Source of the DNA: Singulisphaera sp. GP187
Lineage (GTDB): Bacteria > Planctomycetota > Phycisphaerae > Phycisphaerales > SM1A02
DNA: 64,000 nt
Assembly (NCBI GenBank): GCA_945871915.1
Contig: CAMBXO010000005.1
Location: 121,144 to 185,143 of the forward strand
Direction: 5' to 3'
Made by a program: the position numbers and the translations under genes. The notes beneath the pieces were generated by a model, which saw only the letters and a list, made by a program, of their open reading frames with translations, ran no database searches and was not told the DNA's origin. Positions 16,941 to 25,224 of the stretch are shown piece after piece. The stretch's first letter is position 1. Each line of letters starts with the position of its first letter.

Positions 16941-17594
16941 TTACGCTTCGGAAGGTTCGGCTTTGGCGGCCACCGCTCGCGGCTTCGCAGCCGCCGGTTT
17001 CGCCTGAGGGTGCTTTCGCTTCCAGGCGTCAATTTTCGCCCGATCTGGCCCAATGATGGCCGTCAATCGCTTGCCAGCAAGTTTGGGCGCCATTTCCACG
17101 CGACCCAGTTCGCAAAGTTTTTTCACCACATCACTCATCTTGGCTTCGCCAATGTGACGGTGAGCCATTTCTCGTCCACGGTAATTGGCCACCAACTGAA
17201 CTTTGTGGCCTTCCATCAGAAATCGAAGGGCTTGCTGCACTCGAATTTCAACATCGTGCGGATCGATCTTCATGGACCGCCCCAAGCGAACTTCCTTCAT
17301 TTCGCTTCCCTTGGTCTTCTTTCCCTGCTTGTCCTTCTTGCCCTGCTCGTACTTGAACTTTCCGAAGTCCATGATCTTGCAGACAGGCGGCCGGATGTCG
17401 GCAGCGATTTCGACCAAGTCCAGACCCGCCTCGTTTGCAAGGCGTCGCGCCTCGTCTGTTTCGACAACTCCCACCATCTCTCCATCTGCTCCGATGAGTC
17501 GGACCGGCGTAATGCGAATGCGATCATTGATTCGCGGACCGAAATTGGATTCGGGGCGATTCATAGGCGGACGGCGGGGAGGTAGGGCGCTAAT
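16941..17594 (-). CDS. infC: Translation initiation factor IF-3, probable ATT start
   Basis: IF-3 prevents premature subunit joining and checks initiation codons. The 217-residue product contains GPRINDRIRITPVRLIG, DLVEIAADIRPPVCKIMDFGKFKYE and the C-terminal domain with NYRGREMAHRHIG; an Ala/Lys/Pro-rich tail follows. AAGGAA (17606-17601) lies six bases before ATT at 17594-17592, in frame. The first in-frame ATG (17564) has no Shine-Dalgarno site. E. coli infC also starts with AUU, which permits IF-3 autoregulation, so I favour ATT. Located downstream of thrS as in many bacteria, but rpmI and rplT do not follow. Confidence 0.92.
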   Translation of the reverse strand: MSALPPRRPPMNRPESNFGPRINDRIRITPVRLIGADGEMVGVVETDEARRLANEAGLDLVEIAADIRPPVCKIMDFGKFKYEQGKKDKQGKKTKGSEMKEVRLGRSMKIDPHDVEIRVQQALRFLMEGHKVQLVANYRGREMAHRHIGEAKMSDVVKKLCELGRVEMAPKLAGKRLTAIIGPDRAKIDAWKRKHPQAKPAAAKPRAVAAKAEPSEA

Positions 17595-17863
17595 GGTGGA
17601 TTCCTTACGCGACGAGAACAGGAAAAGGAAACAGCCACGTGCCGTCGCAGGCGACGATGGACTGGACCGGATTGACCGGAGCAACTCGCAACAGAGTGAT
17701 CACGCGAACCATGCAAACACGAATGTAAGTCGACGCATGCGGAGCGGATCCTCTTGTCGCGAAACGGCGGGGCACGCGCCCACGCCAGACCGGATGAAGG
17801 TAGCCCCTGGGGTGGGGATCAAGCAAGTGAGAATTGGTGAATTTTGCAATGGTTTTCGCTGTT
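17595..17863 (-). promoter_or_regulatory. infC leader region between thrS and infC
   Basis: About 270 bases without a convincing gene separate thrS and infC on the same strand. A 73-codon open frame (17605-17826) covers part of it but has no ribosome site of its own, and it ends on top of the infC Shine-Dalgarno. A compact hairpin CGTCGC-CT-GCGACG lies near 17643-17656. The region probably holds an infC promoter or translational control; no known riboswitch or T-box is recognised. Confidence 0.35.
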
Positions 17864-19933
17864 TCAGGTGGTCATGCGTTGGGCGAGCGTTGTGGCTCCC
17901 CGCGAAGCAAACTCATCCGCAAGTCCCCCAATGAAGGCGTCAAAGCCAATCTCGCCGGCATTTTCGGCCTTGCCCCGCAGCCGAACGCTGACCATTCGGT
18001 TCTCCGCGTCACGTGGTCCGACAATCGCCATGACCGGAATCTTCTCTTGGGCGGCGGATCGAATCCGCCCCTGAATCCGCTCGTTTCCTGCATCAAGAGT
18101 CGCCCGCAGGCCCTTGGCCTTCAACGCGTTGAGCAATTCCGTTGCGTACGCCTCACTCTTGTCGCTAATCGGGAGCACGCGAATCTGTTCAGGGCTGAGC
18201 CACAAGGGAAAGGCTCCGGCAAAGTGTTCAATTAGCACTCCGCAAAATCGTTCCATGCTGCCAAAGGGCGCGCGATGGATCATGACTGGGCAATGCGTGG
18301 TGTTGTCGCTGCCTTGATATTCCAAGCCAAATCTCTTGGGCAGGTTGTAGTCCACTTGCACCGTTCCAAGTTGCCAACTTCGGCCGATGACATCTCGCAC
18401 GATAAAGTCAATCTTGGGTCCGTAGAACGCCGCTTCGCCGGGTTCTTCCTGAAACGGAACGCCCAAGGATTGTGCGGCCGCACGACACGCTTGCTCTGCC
18501 TTGTCCCAGTCTTCCGGCTTTCCAACATATTTACTGCTGTCAGGGTCACGAAGTCCAACTCGCACTCGATAGTCGTTCATGCCGAGCGTGCCGAAAATGA
18601 GTTTGACCAGTTCAAGGCATCCCTTCAATTCATCGGCCACTTGATCTTCTCGAACAAAGAGATGGGCATCGTCTTGAGTGAATCCTCGTACCCGAGTGAG
18701 TCCGCCGATTTCACCGGATTGTTCCCATCGGTAGACGGTTCCGAATTCTGACAAGCGAACGGGAAGGTCGCGGTAACTGCGTGCCTCACTGGCATAGATG
18801 CGAATGTGGTGCGGACAATTCATCGGCTTGAGTAGGTAGCCGTCAATTTCGCCCGTCTCAAGTTTGTTGGCCAAGTCAGCACAACTACAGCCTTCCTTGG
18901 CGAGCTTGGCCATGGATTCATGATCAACCAGCGGTGGATATTGACTCTCTCGGTAATACGGAAAGTGCCCGCTGGTGCGATAGAGATCCAGCTTGCCAAT
19001 GTGCGGCGTGAAGACTTGGTGGTAGCCCTGACGGCGTAACGCCTCACCAATAAAAGTCTGAAGTTCCTGACGAATCACCGAGCCGTTGGGTGTCCACAAC
19101 ACCAAGCCCTGCCCGACCATCTCATCAATGTGAAAGAGTTTCAGTTGCTTGCCAAGAACGCGATGATCGCGTGCCTTGGCTTCGTCGAGAAGTTTCAGAT
19201 GAGCTTCCAGTTCAGGTTTTGTGCTGAAGGCAATGCCGTACACGCGCGTCAGCCGATCGCTGGTTTCATCGCCGTGCCAGTAACTGCTGGCAAGGCTCAT
19301 CACTTTGACCGCACCAATTCGACCCGTGGACGGCACATGCGGACCGCGACAGAGATCTTCCCAATCCGTTCCCGGCTTGCCGGTTGCATACCAACTCAGC
19401 GAGGCACTGCCCGCATCGCACGCTCGCTTGGCGTTGTCGAGTTTGTACTTGCTGCCTTGCTGACCCACTTTTTTCATGCCATCACCTGCGGGCATTTCGT
19501 AGCGCACAAATGGGCGGTTTTCGGCGATGATCTTCGACATCTCTGTTTCGATGCGTGCAAAATCATCCGTGCTGGGCGTGGTCCCTGCTGGGAAAGCCAT
19601 GTCGTAATAAAAACCCTGTTCGACGGGAGGGCCATAGACCAATTCGGTTCCCGGGAACAAACGGGTAATGGCTTCGGCCATCACATGTGCGGCGCTGTGG
19701 CGAACCAGAAAGAGCGCGTCGGCATCCACGCCGCCTTCGCGTGATTTTGGAGTCACGATTGCCAGCGATGCATCGTTCTTGATGACCGTGGCCAGATCGG
19801 AAAGGGTGCCATCGATCTTGGCACCGAGCGCCGCCTTGGCTAACCCCGCACCAATATCGGCAGCCACTTCGGCGGCCGTTACGGGGCGGTCATAGGTTCG
19901 TTTGGAGCCGTCGGGTAGCGTGACAACAGGCAT
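17864..19933 (-). CDS. thrS: Threonine-tRNA ligase
   Basis: Class II synthetase that charges tRNA-Thr. The 689 residues show an N-terminal TGS domain (MPVVTLPDGSKRTYDRPVT), the SAD editing domain with VRHSAAHVMAEAI and YWHGDE, the catalytic core with LLKPMNCPHHIRIY and RVRGFTQDDAHLF, motif 3 VMIHRAPFGSMERFCG, and the anticodon-binding domain at the C terminus. Relative to E. coli (642 residues) there are insertions around residues 150-170 and 340-360, the latter including CSCADLANKLETGEI. Its start is two bases after the nrdR stop. Confidence 0.97.
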   Translation of the reverse strand: MPVVTLPDGSKRTYDRPVTAAEVAADIGAGLAKAALGAKIDGTLSDLATVIKNDASLAIVTPKSREGGVDADALFLVRHSAAHVMAEAITRLFPGTELVYGPPVEQGFYYDMAFPAGTTPSTDDFARIETEMSKIIAENRPFVRYEMPAGDGMKKVGQQGSKYKLDNAKRACDAGSASLSWYATGKPGTDWEDLCRGPHVPSTGRIGAVKVMSLASSYWHGDETSDRLTRVYGIAFSTKPELEAHLKLLDEAKARDHRVLGKQLKLFHIDEMVGQGLVLWTPNGSVIRQELQTFIGEALRRQGYHQVFTPHIGKLDLYRTSGHFPYYRESQYPPLVDHESMAKLAKEGCSCADLANKLETGEIDGYLLKPMNCPHHIRIYASEARSYRDLPVRLSEFGTVYRWEQSGEIGGLTRVRGFTQDDAHLFVREDQVADELKGCLELVKLIFGTLGMNDYRVRVGLRDPDSSKYVGKPEDWDKAEQACRAAAQSLGVPFQEEPGEAAFYGPKIDFIVRDVIGRSWQLGTVQVDYNLPKRFGLEYQGSDNTTHCPVMIHRAPFGSMERFCGVLIEHFAGAFPLWLSPEQIRVLPISDKSEAYATELLNALKAKGLRATLDAGNERIQGRIRSAAQEKIPVMAIVGPRDAENRMVSVRLRGKAENAGEIGFDAFIGGLADEFASRGATTLAQRMTT

Positions 19934-19935
19934 AT

Positions 19936-20448
19936 TCAGGAGGGCTCGGAACGATTGTTTTGGAAGAGTTCTTGCTCATTGGCCAGCGGTCGGGGCCGGT
20001 TTTGGAGTGACACCATTTCGGCCGCGAACTCCTCAATGGTGGCAAAACCATAATGCTCGCTGGCAAATCGAACATAAGCGATCGGGTCGAGCACGCGAAG
20101 ACGCATGCCAAGCCGGCGGCCAATTTCAGCGCTCTCCACTTCGCGATCGAATTCGCGGTGAAGTTCTTCATCCAGTTCAAGGCAGAGGCGATCTTTGGCA
20201 TCTTGCGAAATCGGTCGCTTGCCCGCCGCGGCTTGCAGGCCGCGTACAAGACTTGCCCCGTCAAATGGAACACGACTGCCATCTCGCTTGACCACGATCA
20301 AGCGGGTGGTGCGTTCGACCCGTTCATAGGTGGTGAATCGCTTGGTGCATCCAACACACTCGCGGCGACGGCGAATGGTTCCGCCATCTTCGCCGGGACG
20401 GCTGTCGATCACCTTGTCGTTGTCGGCATTGCAAAAAGGGCAACGCAA
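19936..20448 (-). CDS. nrdR: Transcriptional repressor NrdR
   Basis: Regulates ribonucleotide reductase genes by sensing dATP/ATP. The 170-residue product has the N-terminal zinc ribbon with C3, C6, C31 and C34 (MRCPFCNADNDKVIDSRPG, RRRRECVGCTKRFTTYER) followed by an ATP-cone domain with VVKRDGSRVPFDGASL. Length is near the usual 150-170. It lies between frr and thrS on the same strand with gaps of three and two bases; no nrd genes are in the window, so its targets must be elsewhere. Confidence 0.96.
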   Translation of the reverse strand: MRCPFCNADNDKVIDSRPGEDGGTIRRRRECVGCTKRFTTYERVERTTRLIVVKRDGSRVPFDGASLVRGLQAAAGKRPISQDAKDRLCLELDEELHREFDREVESAEIGRRLGMRLRVLDPIAYVRFASEHYGFATIEEFAAEMVSLQNRPRPLANEQELFQNNRSEPS

Positions 20449-20451
20449 TGG

Positions 20452-21018
20452 CTAGACCTCCTCGATCTCGGCCACCTTCTTCTCGACAAGCTCATCAATC
20501 CTGGCGGTGTGCTTTTTGGTGAACCCATCGACATCTTCCTTGGCGCGATCGGCCGCGTCCTCGGTGAGTCCGGACTTCTTGTCTCCAACCAGCGCGTCCA
20601 CCGCCTTGTTGGCATCGCGGCGCTCATTGCGAACGCCGATCTTGCTTTCTTCGGCGAGTTTTTTCACTTGGATCGCGAGTTGCTTGCGGCGATCGGAACT
20701 TGGCGAGGGCACATTGATGCGAATCTGATTGCCCTCCGTCATCGGATTGAGCCCGAGTCCTGATTTGGTAATGGCGTTCACAATCTCCGCCTTGGCGCCG
20801 GGATCGAAGGGCTTCACCAGCAACTGCGTGGCCTCAGCCACATGAATGGCGGCCAATTCACGCAGGTCCGTCTGGCTTCCGTAGTAGTCCACCTTAATGA
20901 ATTCCAGCATGGAAGCATTGGCGCGGCCAGTCCGCATGCCACGCAATTCGCGCTGCAAATACTCAACGCTTTTCTCCATGCGGTCTTCACATTCCAGCAT
21001 GATCGTGTCAAGGTCCAC
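20452..21018 (-). CDS. frr: Ribosome recycling factor
   Basis: Splits post-termination ribosomes with EF-G. From GTG 21018 the product has 188 residues, typical length, with LQRELRGMRTGRAN, the INVPSPSSDRRKQL block and the C-terminal three-helix region EDVDGFTKKHTARIDEL. GTG is preferred over the in-frame ATG at 21045 because AAGGAG lies six bases before it and the distance to RTGRA then matches the family. It follows pyrH by 68 bases, the widely conserved pair. Confidence 0.94.
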   Translation of the reverse strand: MDLDTIMLECEDRMEKSVEYLQRELRGMRTGRANASMLEFIKVDYYGSQTDLRELAAIHVAEATQLLVKPFDPGAKAEIVNAITKSGLGLNPMTEGNQIRINVPSPSSDRRKQLAIQVKKLAEESKIGVRNERRDANKAVDALVGDKKSGLTEDAADRAKEDVDGFTKKHTARIDELVEKKVAEIEEV

Positions 21019-21086
21019 GGCAATCTCCTTCTCAAACTCGAGCATATCACGGTCGCACCTTCTGGGAGATGATGCGGTTCGATTGC

Positions 21087-21812
21087 TCACGCGTTGCTGA
21101 CAAGTGTTCCAACGCGTTCGCCCAGCACGGCTCGCTTGACATTTCCCTTCGTGCGGAAGTTGAAAACTTCGACCGGCAGATTGTGCTCCATACACATGGC
21201 CATGGCGGTGAGATCCATGACCGCGAATCGCTTTTCAAGCACATCGCTGAATCGAAGCGTTTCGAACCGCTTGGCGGTCGGGTCTTTGCGAGGATCCGCA
21301 CTGTAAATGCCGTCGACTTTGGTGGCTTTCAACAGCACTTGAGCCTGCAGTTCCACCGCTCGCAAACTTGCACAGGTATCCGTTGTAAAGAATGGATTAC
21401 CGGTACCTGCTGCAAGCACGATGATGCGACCCTTTTCCATATGGCGAATCGCGCGGCCGCGGATAAAGGGTTCCGCCACCGAAGTAATGTGCAACGCCGT
21501 GAGAAGCCGACTGGGAAGACCGACCCCCTCAAGAGCCTCTCGCAGAGCAAGACCATTGATCACCGTTCCCAGCATGCCCATGTAGTCGGCGGTGCCTTGC
21601 GCAATGCGACCGGTTTCGGCCAAGCGTGCTCCTCGCACAATGTTGCCGCCGCCGACCACGACCGCAATCTGCGTGGTGGGGCTGGCTTGCCGCGCAAGCA
21701 AGATTTCATTGGCAACACTGGAGAGTTCGTCGGGCGAAATGCCCAACTGACCCTCTTGGGCAAAGCTTTCACCACTCACTTTGAGGACAACGCGCTGATA
21801 GGGCTTGGCCAC
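21087..21812 (-). CDS. pyrH: UMP kinase
   Basis: Hexameric bacterial uridylate kinase making UDP. The 241 residues show the amino-acid-kinase fold with VVLKVSGESFAQE, VVVGGGNIVRGAR, the TADYMGMLGTVINGLAL segment and LLKATKVDGIYSADPRKDP, all standard for PyrH. GGAG upstream of ATG 21812 is well placed. It is the first gene of the leftward run; the 118-base gap to the divergent vWA gene (21813-21930) should hold promoters in both directions, with a TAGAAT box at 21884-21889 for the rightward side but no convincing -35. Confidence 0.96.
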   Translation of the reverse strand: MAKPYQRVVLKVSGESFAQEGQLGISPDELSSVANEILLARQASPTTQIAVVVGGGNIVRGARLAETGRIAQGTADYMGMLGTVINGLALREALEGVGLPSRLLTALHITSVAEPFIRGRAIRHMEKGRIIVLAAGTGNPFFTTDTCASLRAVELQAQVLLKATKVDGIYSADPRKDPTAKRFETLRFSDVLEKRFAVMDLTAMAMCMEHNLPVEVFNFRTKGNVKRAVLGERVGTLVSNA

Positions 21813-21930
21813 GATGAGTCTCCTTTGCGACGATTCAACGATGAAACGGTTGATTGGTCAAGCGGATCGTGCGGTCGATCTCGTAGAATCACAAGGGCTC
21901 CCTCCAAGAAGTCTTTAAGGAACCGTCTCC

Positions 21931-22890
21931 GTGCCCACCCGTCCCATCACCCCAAGCGTTGTCATGGACCTTGCGGGTAGCCGAAACCGTGGCGGATGGT
22001 CGGTTCTTGTGGCGGCGATGGCTTTTTCGATTCCATTTCACCTGGCCGTGGCGTTGTGGCTGTCGGGCATGCTGATTGAACAGCCCCAGCGACCGCAGCA
22101 GGCGGTGCTTATGGAGGGATGGGTCACCGAGTCGGCTGGTGACATTGCCGAGCAACCGGAGCAAGAATCCGCAAGCCATGCGCCGATTCCGATGGATCAA
22201 GCTGTTGCAACCGTGGCATCGACCGCGTGGCAGGAACAGGGACCGGTCTCGCAAACGGACGGGACTGGTGGAGACGCCGGAGACTTGGCTTCAGAATTTG
22301 GTGCGATGCTGGGGCCTGAGGGATCGTCCACTGGCGGAGTTGGTCACGGTGGAAGTGGACTCACTGCCACGACCACGTTTTTTGGTACGAGAGGTTCCGG
22401 TCGCCGATTCGCCTTTGTGGTGGACAAAAGTGGAAGTATGAATACCGATGGCCGACTGGCGGCAGCCATCGATGAGTTGATGCGAAGTGTGAAAGCACTC
22501 CCGGACTTTGCGCAATTTCGAGTGTGTTTCTTTGACACCTCAGCGCAAATCTTTCCCGAGCGTGGTTTTTGCAAGGCTCGAAAGTTGGACTTGAGTCAAT
22601 TGGTTGCGTGGCTTTCGTCCATTCATCCGTCGGGCGGTACAACGCCGCGAGTTGCCTTTCAACAGATCATGGCGGATCCTTCGCTTCCGGACGCTATTTT
22701 CTTTATGACGGACGGACAAATTCCCCAAGAAGACCCCGCGTGGATCGTCAAGCGAGTCGCCGGACGAGATGGCATTGTTCCGATTCACTGCATTGCCTTT
22801 GGAGATCGAAGTGCATCCGAACAACTGGAATGGATTTCAAGGCAAACGGGCGGGCAATTTCGATTCATTCCATTTGAAAGGGGGCGGTAG
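21931..22890 (+). CDS. Membrane-anchored von Willebrand factor A domain protein
   Basis: A 319-residue protein starting at GTG 21931 with AAGGAA at 21918-21923. It has one transmembrane segment (about 24-46), a Gly/Ser/Gln-rich linker (about 50-155) and a C-terminal vWA domain. The metal-ion-dependent adhesion site is complete: DKSGSM with D165, S167 and S169, a threonine in SGGTTP (237-238) and D261 in MTDG. Orientation suggests the vWA domain is periplasmic. It is the first gene of an operon with ExbB/ExbD homologues. vWA domains bind protein partners through a divalent metal; the partner here is unknown. Confidence 0.8.
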   Translation: MPTRPITPSVVMDLAGSRNRGGWSVLVAAMAFSIPFHLAVALWLSGMLIEQPQRPQQAVLMEGWVTESAGDIAEQPEQESASHAPIPMDQAVATVASTAWQEQGPVSQTDGTGGDAGDLASEFGAMLGPEGSSTGGVGHGGSGLTATTTFFGTRGSGRRFAFVVDKSGSMNTDGRLAAAIDELMRSVKALPDFAQFRVCFFDTSAQIFPERGFCKARKLDLSQLVAWLSSIHPSGGTTPRVAFQQIMADPSLPDAIFFMTDGQIPQEDPAWIVKRVAGRDGIVPIHCIAFGDRSASEQLEWISRQTGGQFRFIPFERGR

Positions 22891-23733
22891 ATGTATCTCG
22901 CACTATGTGTTGCGTGCCTCTTGATGGCCGGCGATCCCGGCATGCCGCTGGTGCAGGCGTGCTTGTCGCGCGGAGACGCTCTTGGCGCGCAGCAAGCCAT
23001 GAAAAATGTGGCCGAACCTTCGCTTGAGTCATCGCAACTTCGAGCGGAGTGGTTGGATGCCTCGTCTCGTCTGGCATGGTCGCGCGGCGAAATGGACCAA
23101 TCGTTTGCATGGATGGTGGAGGCGGTGGTGCTTGCCGAGCGGACCGGGTTGGTTCTTCCGCCATTGACGGAATCCTTGACCCCAGATCGGGCGTGGATGG
23201 ATCCCGCATTTGGTTTGTCATTGTTTGTGTTGCCAACGGGTGATCGTGGTGAAGCCGCGCACGCCATGGCCGCACAACTGCTGGCTCTGCGAGAGGCCGC
23301 AGAACCGTCCGGCGTGTGGATTGCTTTTGCAGCAAAGTTGCTCGATGAATCGGTTGTCCTTCCTGCTGCAGCCAAGGTGCCCGATACAACGAAGGCGTTG
23401 CCTCAGCACCGCCGGCGGGCACTGCTTCAAGCGGCCTGCGAGTCACGATATGGCAAGAGCATTTCAGAAGCACGCGAGACCTTGCGTGGATTCGGTCGAG
23501 ATCAGCGTCAAGCCTTGCGGTGGGTGCGGTGGTTTGACGCAGAGGGGCGGGCTCGTGAAGGGCCGGACCAATCCTGGATGGCATCGCTTCGATTCACTCA
23601 ATCCGCAGCAGAATGTGCCGATGCACCCTGGTTGCGGGTGGCGGCGTTGCGGCGTGCAGCCAAGGCAATTCATTCAACAGATTCATCAGAAGCCGCGCGC
23701 CTTGAGGCCGCCGCAAACAAGGAGATTCCATGA
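22891..23733 (+). CDS. Secreted helical protein of unknown function
   Basis: A 280-residue protein beginning with a short signal-like segment (MYLALCVACLLMAGD). The remainder is Ala-rich and helical, with residue spacing that resembles degenerate TPR (RAEWLDASSRLAWSRGEMDQ, APWLRVAALRRAAKAIHS). The ATG follows the vWA stop without a gap and the stop overlaps the ExbB start by four bases, so it is clearly part of the operon. No catalytic motif is visible and I do not recognise the family. Confidence 0.65.
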   Translation: MYLALCVACLLMAGDPGMPLVQACLSRGDALGAQQAMKNVAEPSLESSQLRAEWLDASSRLAWSRGEMDQSFAWMVEAVVLAERTGLVLPPLTESLTPDRAWMDPAFGLSLFVLPTGDRGEAAHAMAAQLLALREAAEPSGVWIAFAAKLLDESVVLPAAAKVPDTTKALPQHRRRALLQAACESRYGKSISEARETLRGFGRDQRQALRWVRWFDAEGRAREGPDQSWMASLRFTQSAAECADAPWLRVAALRRAAKAIHSTDSSEAARLEAAANKEIP

Positions 23734-24410
23734 TGGATGGTTTGACATTGGCCGCAACAGGCAGCCTTTTGAAATTTGTTACGGATGGTGGAGTGATCGG
23801 TTACATCATCGTTGCACTGAGTGTGGTGGCCGTGGCCGTTGGCGTGGCTCAATTTTCCATGATCCGCAGAGGAACGCTGCTTCCTCGAGCCTTGATTCAG
23901 GATTGCCGAAATGAAGTGCAGGCCGGCCGACTGAATCGGGCCATCGAACTGTGCCGCGATCCGATGCGAGAGTGCTACATCGGTCGCATTCTTGCGGCTG
24001 GGCTCGCGCGAGCGGGTGGTGGCGCTCTTGGTCTGTTGCAGGTTCGTGAGGCCATGCAAGAAGCAGGTGAAATTGAAACGGGACGGCTGTATCGATGGAC
24101 GGACGCGATTGCGGTCATTGCCAGCGTGGCGCCGCTCCTTGGATTGCTTGGCACCGTACAGGGAATGATTGGCGCATTTGAAGGAGTGTCCACGGGCGCC
24201 GTGAACGATGCGGCGTACTACGAGTCGCTGGCCTCCAATATTTCGCTGGCATTGATCACCACTTTTCAAGGACTCGTGGTGGCGATCCCATGCACGGCTG
24301 CGCATGTTTTTCTGCGCAATCGAATTGAAGCCTCCGCGGCCGAAGCAGGCGAAGTAGCCGAATCGTTCGCGGAAACGCTTGAGTTTCTCTCCACTGGGGC
24401 ACGGGGTTGA
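23730..24410 (+). CDS. MotA/TolQ/ExbB-type proton channel protein
   Basis: Inner-membrane subunit of a proton-motive-force-driven energy transducer. The 226 residues have three membrane segments at about 20-44, 125-150 and 171-196. The cytoplasmic loop between the first two and the conserved SVAPLLGLLGTVQGMIGAF and ISLALITTFQGLVVAIP (with the channel-lining threonines T177/T178) are diagnostic. It is followed directly by two ExbD-type genes. No TonB or TolA homologue is nearby, so the force probably acts on a different partner, possibly the large envelope proteins encoded downstream. Confidence 0.9.
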   Translation: MMDGLTLAATGSLLKFVTDGGVIGYIIVALSVVAVAVGVAQFSMIRRGTLLPRALIQDCRNEVQAGRLNRAIELCRDPMRECYIGRILAAGLARAGGGALGLLQVREAMQEAGEIETGRLYRWTDAIAVIASVAPLLGLLGTVQGMIGAFEGVSTGAVNDAAYYESLASNISLALITTFQGLVVAIPCTAAHVFLRNRIEASAAEAGEVAESFAETLEFLSTGARG

Positions 24411-24820
24411 AATTTCGAACCCGCAAGCGAACGGACTGCACACCGGACCTGACGCCGATGATCGATGTCACATTTTTGCTGCTGATCTTTTTTCTGGTGA
24501 CAGCTCAGATGGCGCAGCGGGGGCGTGGCGAAGTGCGGCTGCCCGTTGAACCGGGAGAAGTGGTCACGAATGCCTCGGCGGTGGGACTGGTGGTGTTGGT
24601 GCAAGCGGATGGGTCGGTGATGGTGGGCGACACGCGCGTGCAACCATCTCGGTTGACTGAAATGGCCAGACTGGCGGTGGCCAGGACCGGAGGCGTTCCA
24701 CCGGTTGTTCGTGCCGATCGGGCCGCGCCAGCTTCGGCGCTTAATGGTGTGGCCCGTTCTCTGCAGGCGGGTGGGGCGACAGCCTTTCGCTTGGCAACAG
24801 AAGCGGAGAAACCCAAATGA
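24407..24820 (+). CDS. ExbD/TolR-type protein, first copy
   Basis: A 137-residue protein with a short cytoplasmic N terminus, one transmembrane helix (about 20-38) and a periplasmic domain. LTPMIDVTFLLLIFFLV carries the essential aspartate of the family at D20. Translation starts at TTG 24407, overlapping the ExbB stop by four bases. With the preceding ExbB it should form the stator/channel complex. The following gene encodes a second ExbD. Confidence 0.9.
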   Translation: MKFRTRKRTDCTPDLTPMIDVTFLLLIFFLVTAQMAQRGRGEVRLPVEPGEVVTNASAVGLVVLVQADGSVMVGDTRVQPSRLTEMARLAVARTGGVPPVVRADRAAPASALNGVARSLQAGGATAFRLATEAEKPK

Positions 24821-25224
24821 AATTTGGAACCTCACGAGGTCTTGAGCGAGAGCGGCCATTGATCAACTTGGTCAGCATGATTGACGCGACCTTTCTTCTG
24901 TTGAGTTTCTTTCTGGTGACCAGCGGTTCGGCCATGCTTGAGGGACGGCTCACTGGTGCGCTGGGAACTTCTCGGGGCGCCTCCGGCGATCTTCAGGCTG
25001 TGGTGGTTGAAATGCTGGGAACCAATCAGGCCACGTGGTACCGCATGGCGGGGCGGCGCATTGATGGCGATGCCGCGCTGGCCGCCATGCTGCAACCGAT
25101 GAACAAAGAGCCGGGAATTGCCCTTCGAATTCATGAAGGGCCCTCGGTGGCCGATGCCGCACAACTGATGCAGATTGTTCGTGATGCGGGCTTTCAGCGA
25201 GTGAGCTATGCGCCCGCGCCGTGA
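24817..25224 (+). CDS. ExbD/TolR-type protein, second copy
   Basis: A 135-residue paralogue of the preceding gene. It has INLVSMIDATFLLLSFFLV with the conserved channel aspartate at D23 and a periplasmic domain ending in a TolR-like segment (DAAQLMQIVRDAGFQRVSY). The ATG overlaps the first exbD stop as ATGA. The two ExbDs are clearly different in their periplasmic halves, which suggests a heteromeric complex rather than a recent duplication. The next gene begins inside its last 17 bases. Confidence 0.88.
   Translation: MKFGTSRGLERERPLINLVSMIDATFLLLSFFLVTSGSAMLEGRLTGALGTSRGASGDLQAVVVEMLGTNQATWYRMAGRRIDGDAALAAMLQPMNKEPGIALRIHEGPSVADAAQLMQIVRDAGFQRVSYAPAP

Noticed and set aside
17605..17826. 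Possible 73-residue leader peptide upstream of infC
   Set aside because: No ribosome site, no recognisable motif, and it ends over the infC Shine-Dalgarno; kept only as leader sequence.
19934..19935. T-box or leader control for thrS
   Set aside because: thrS starts two bases after nrdR, leaving no room for a leader structure; no T-box sequence was found further upstream in nrdR.
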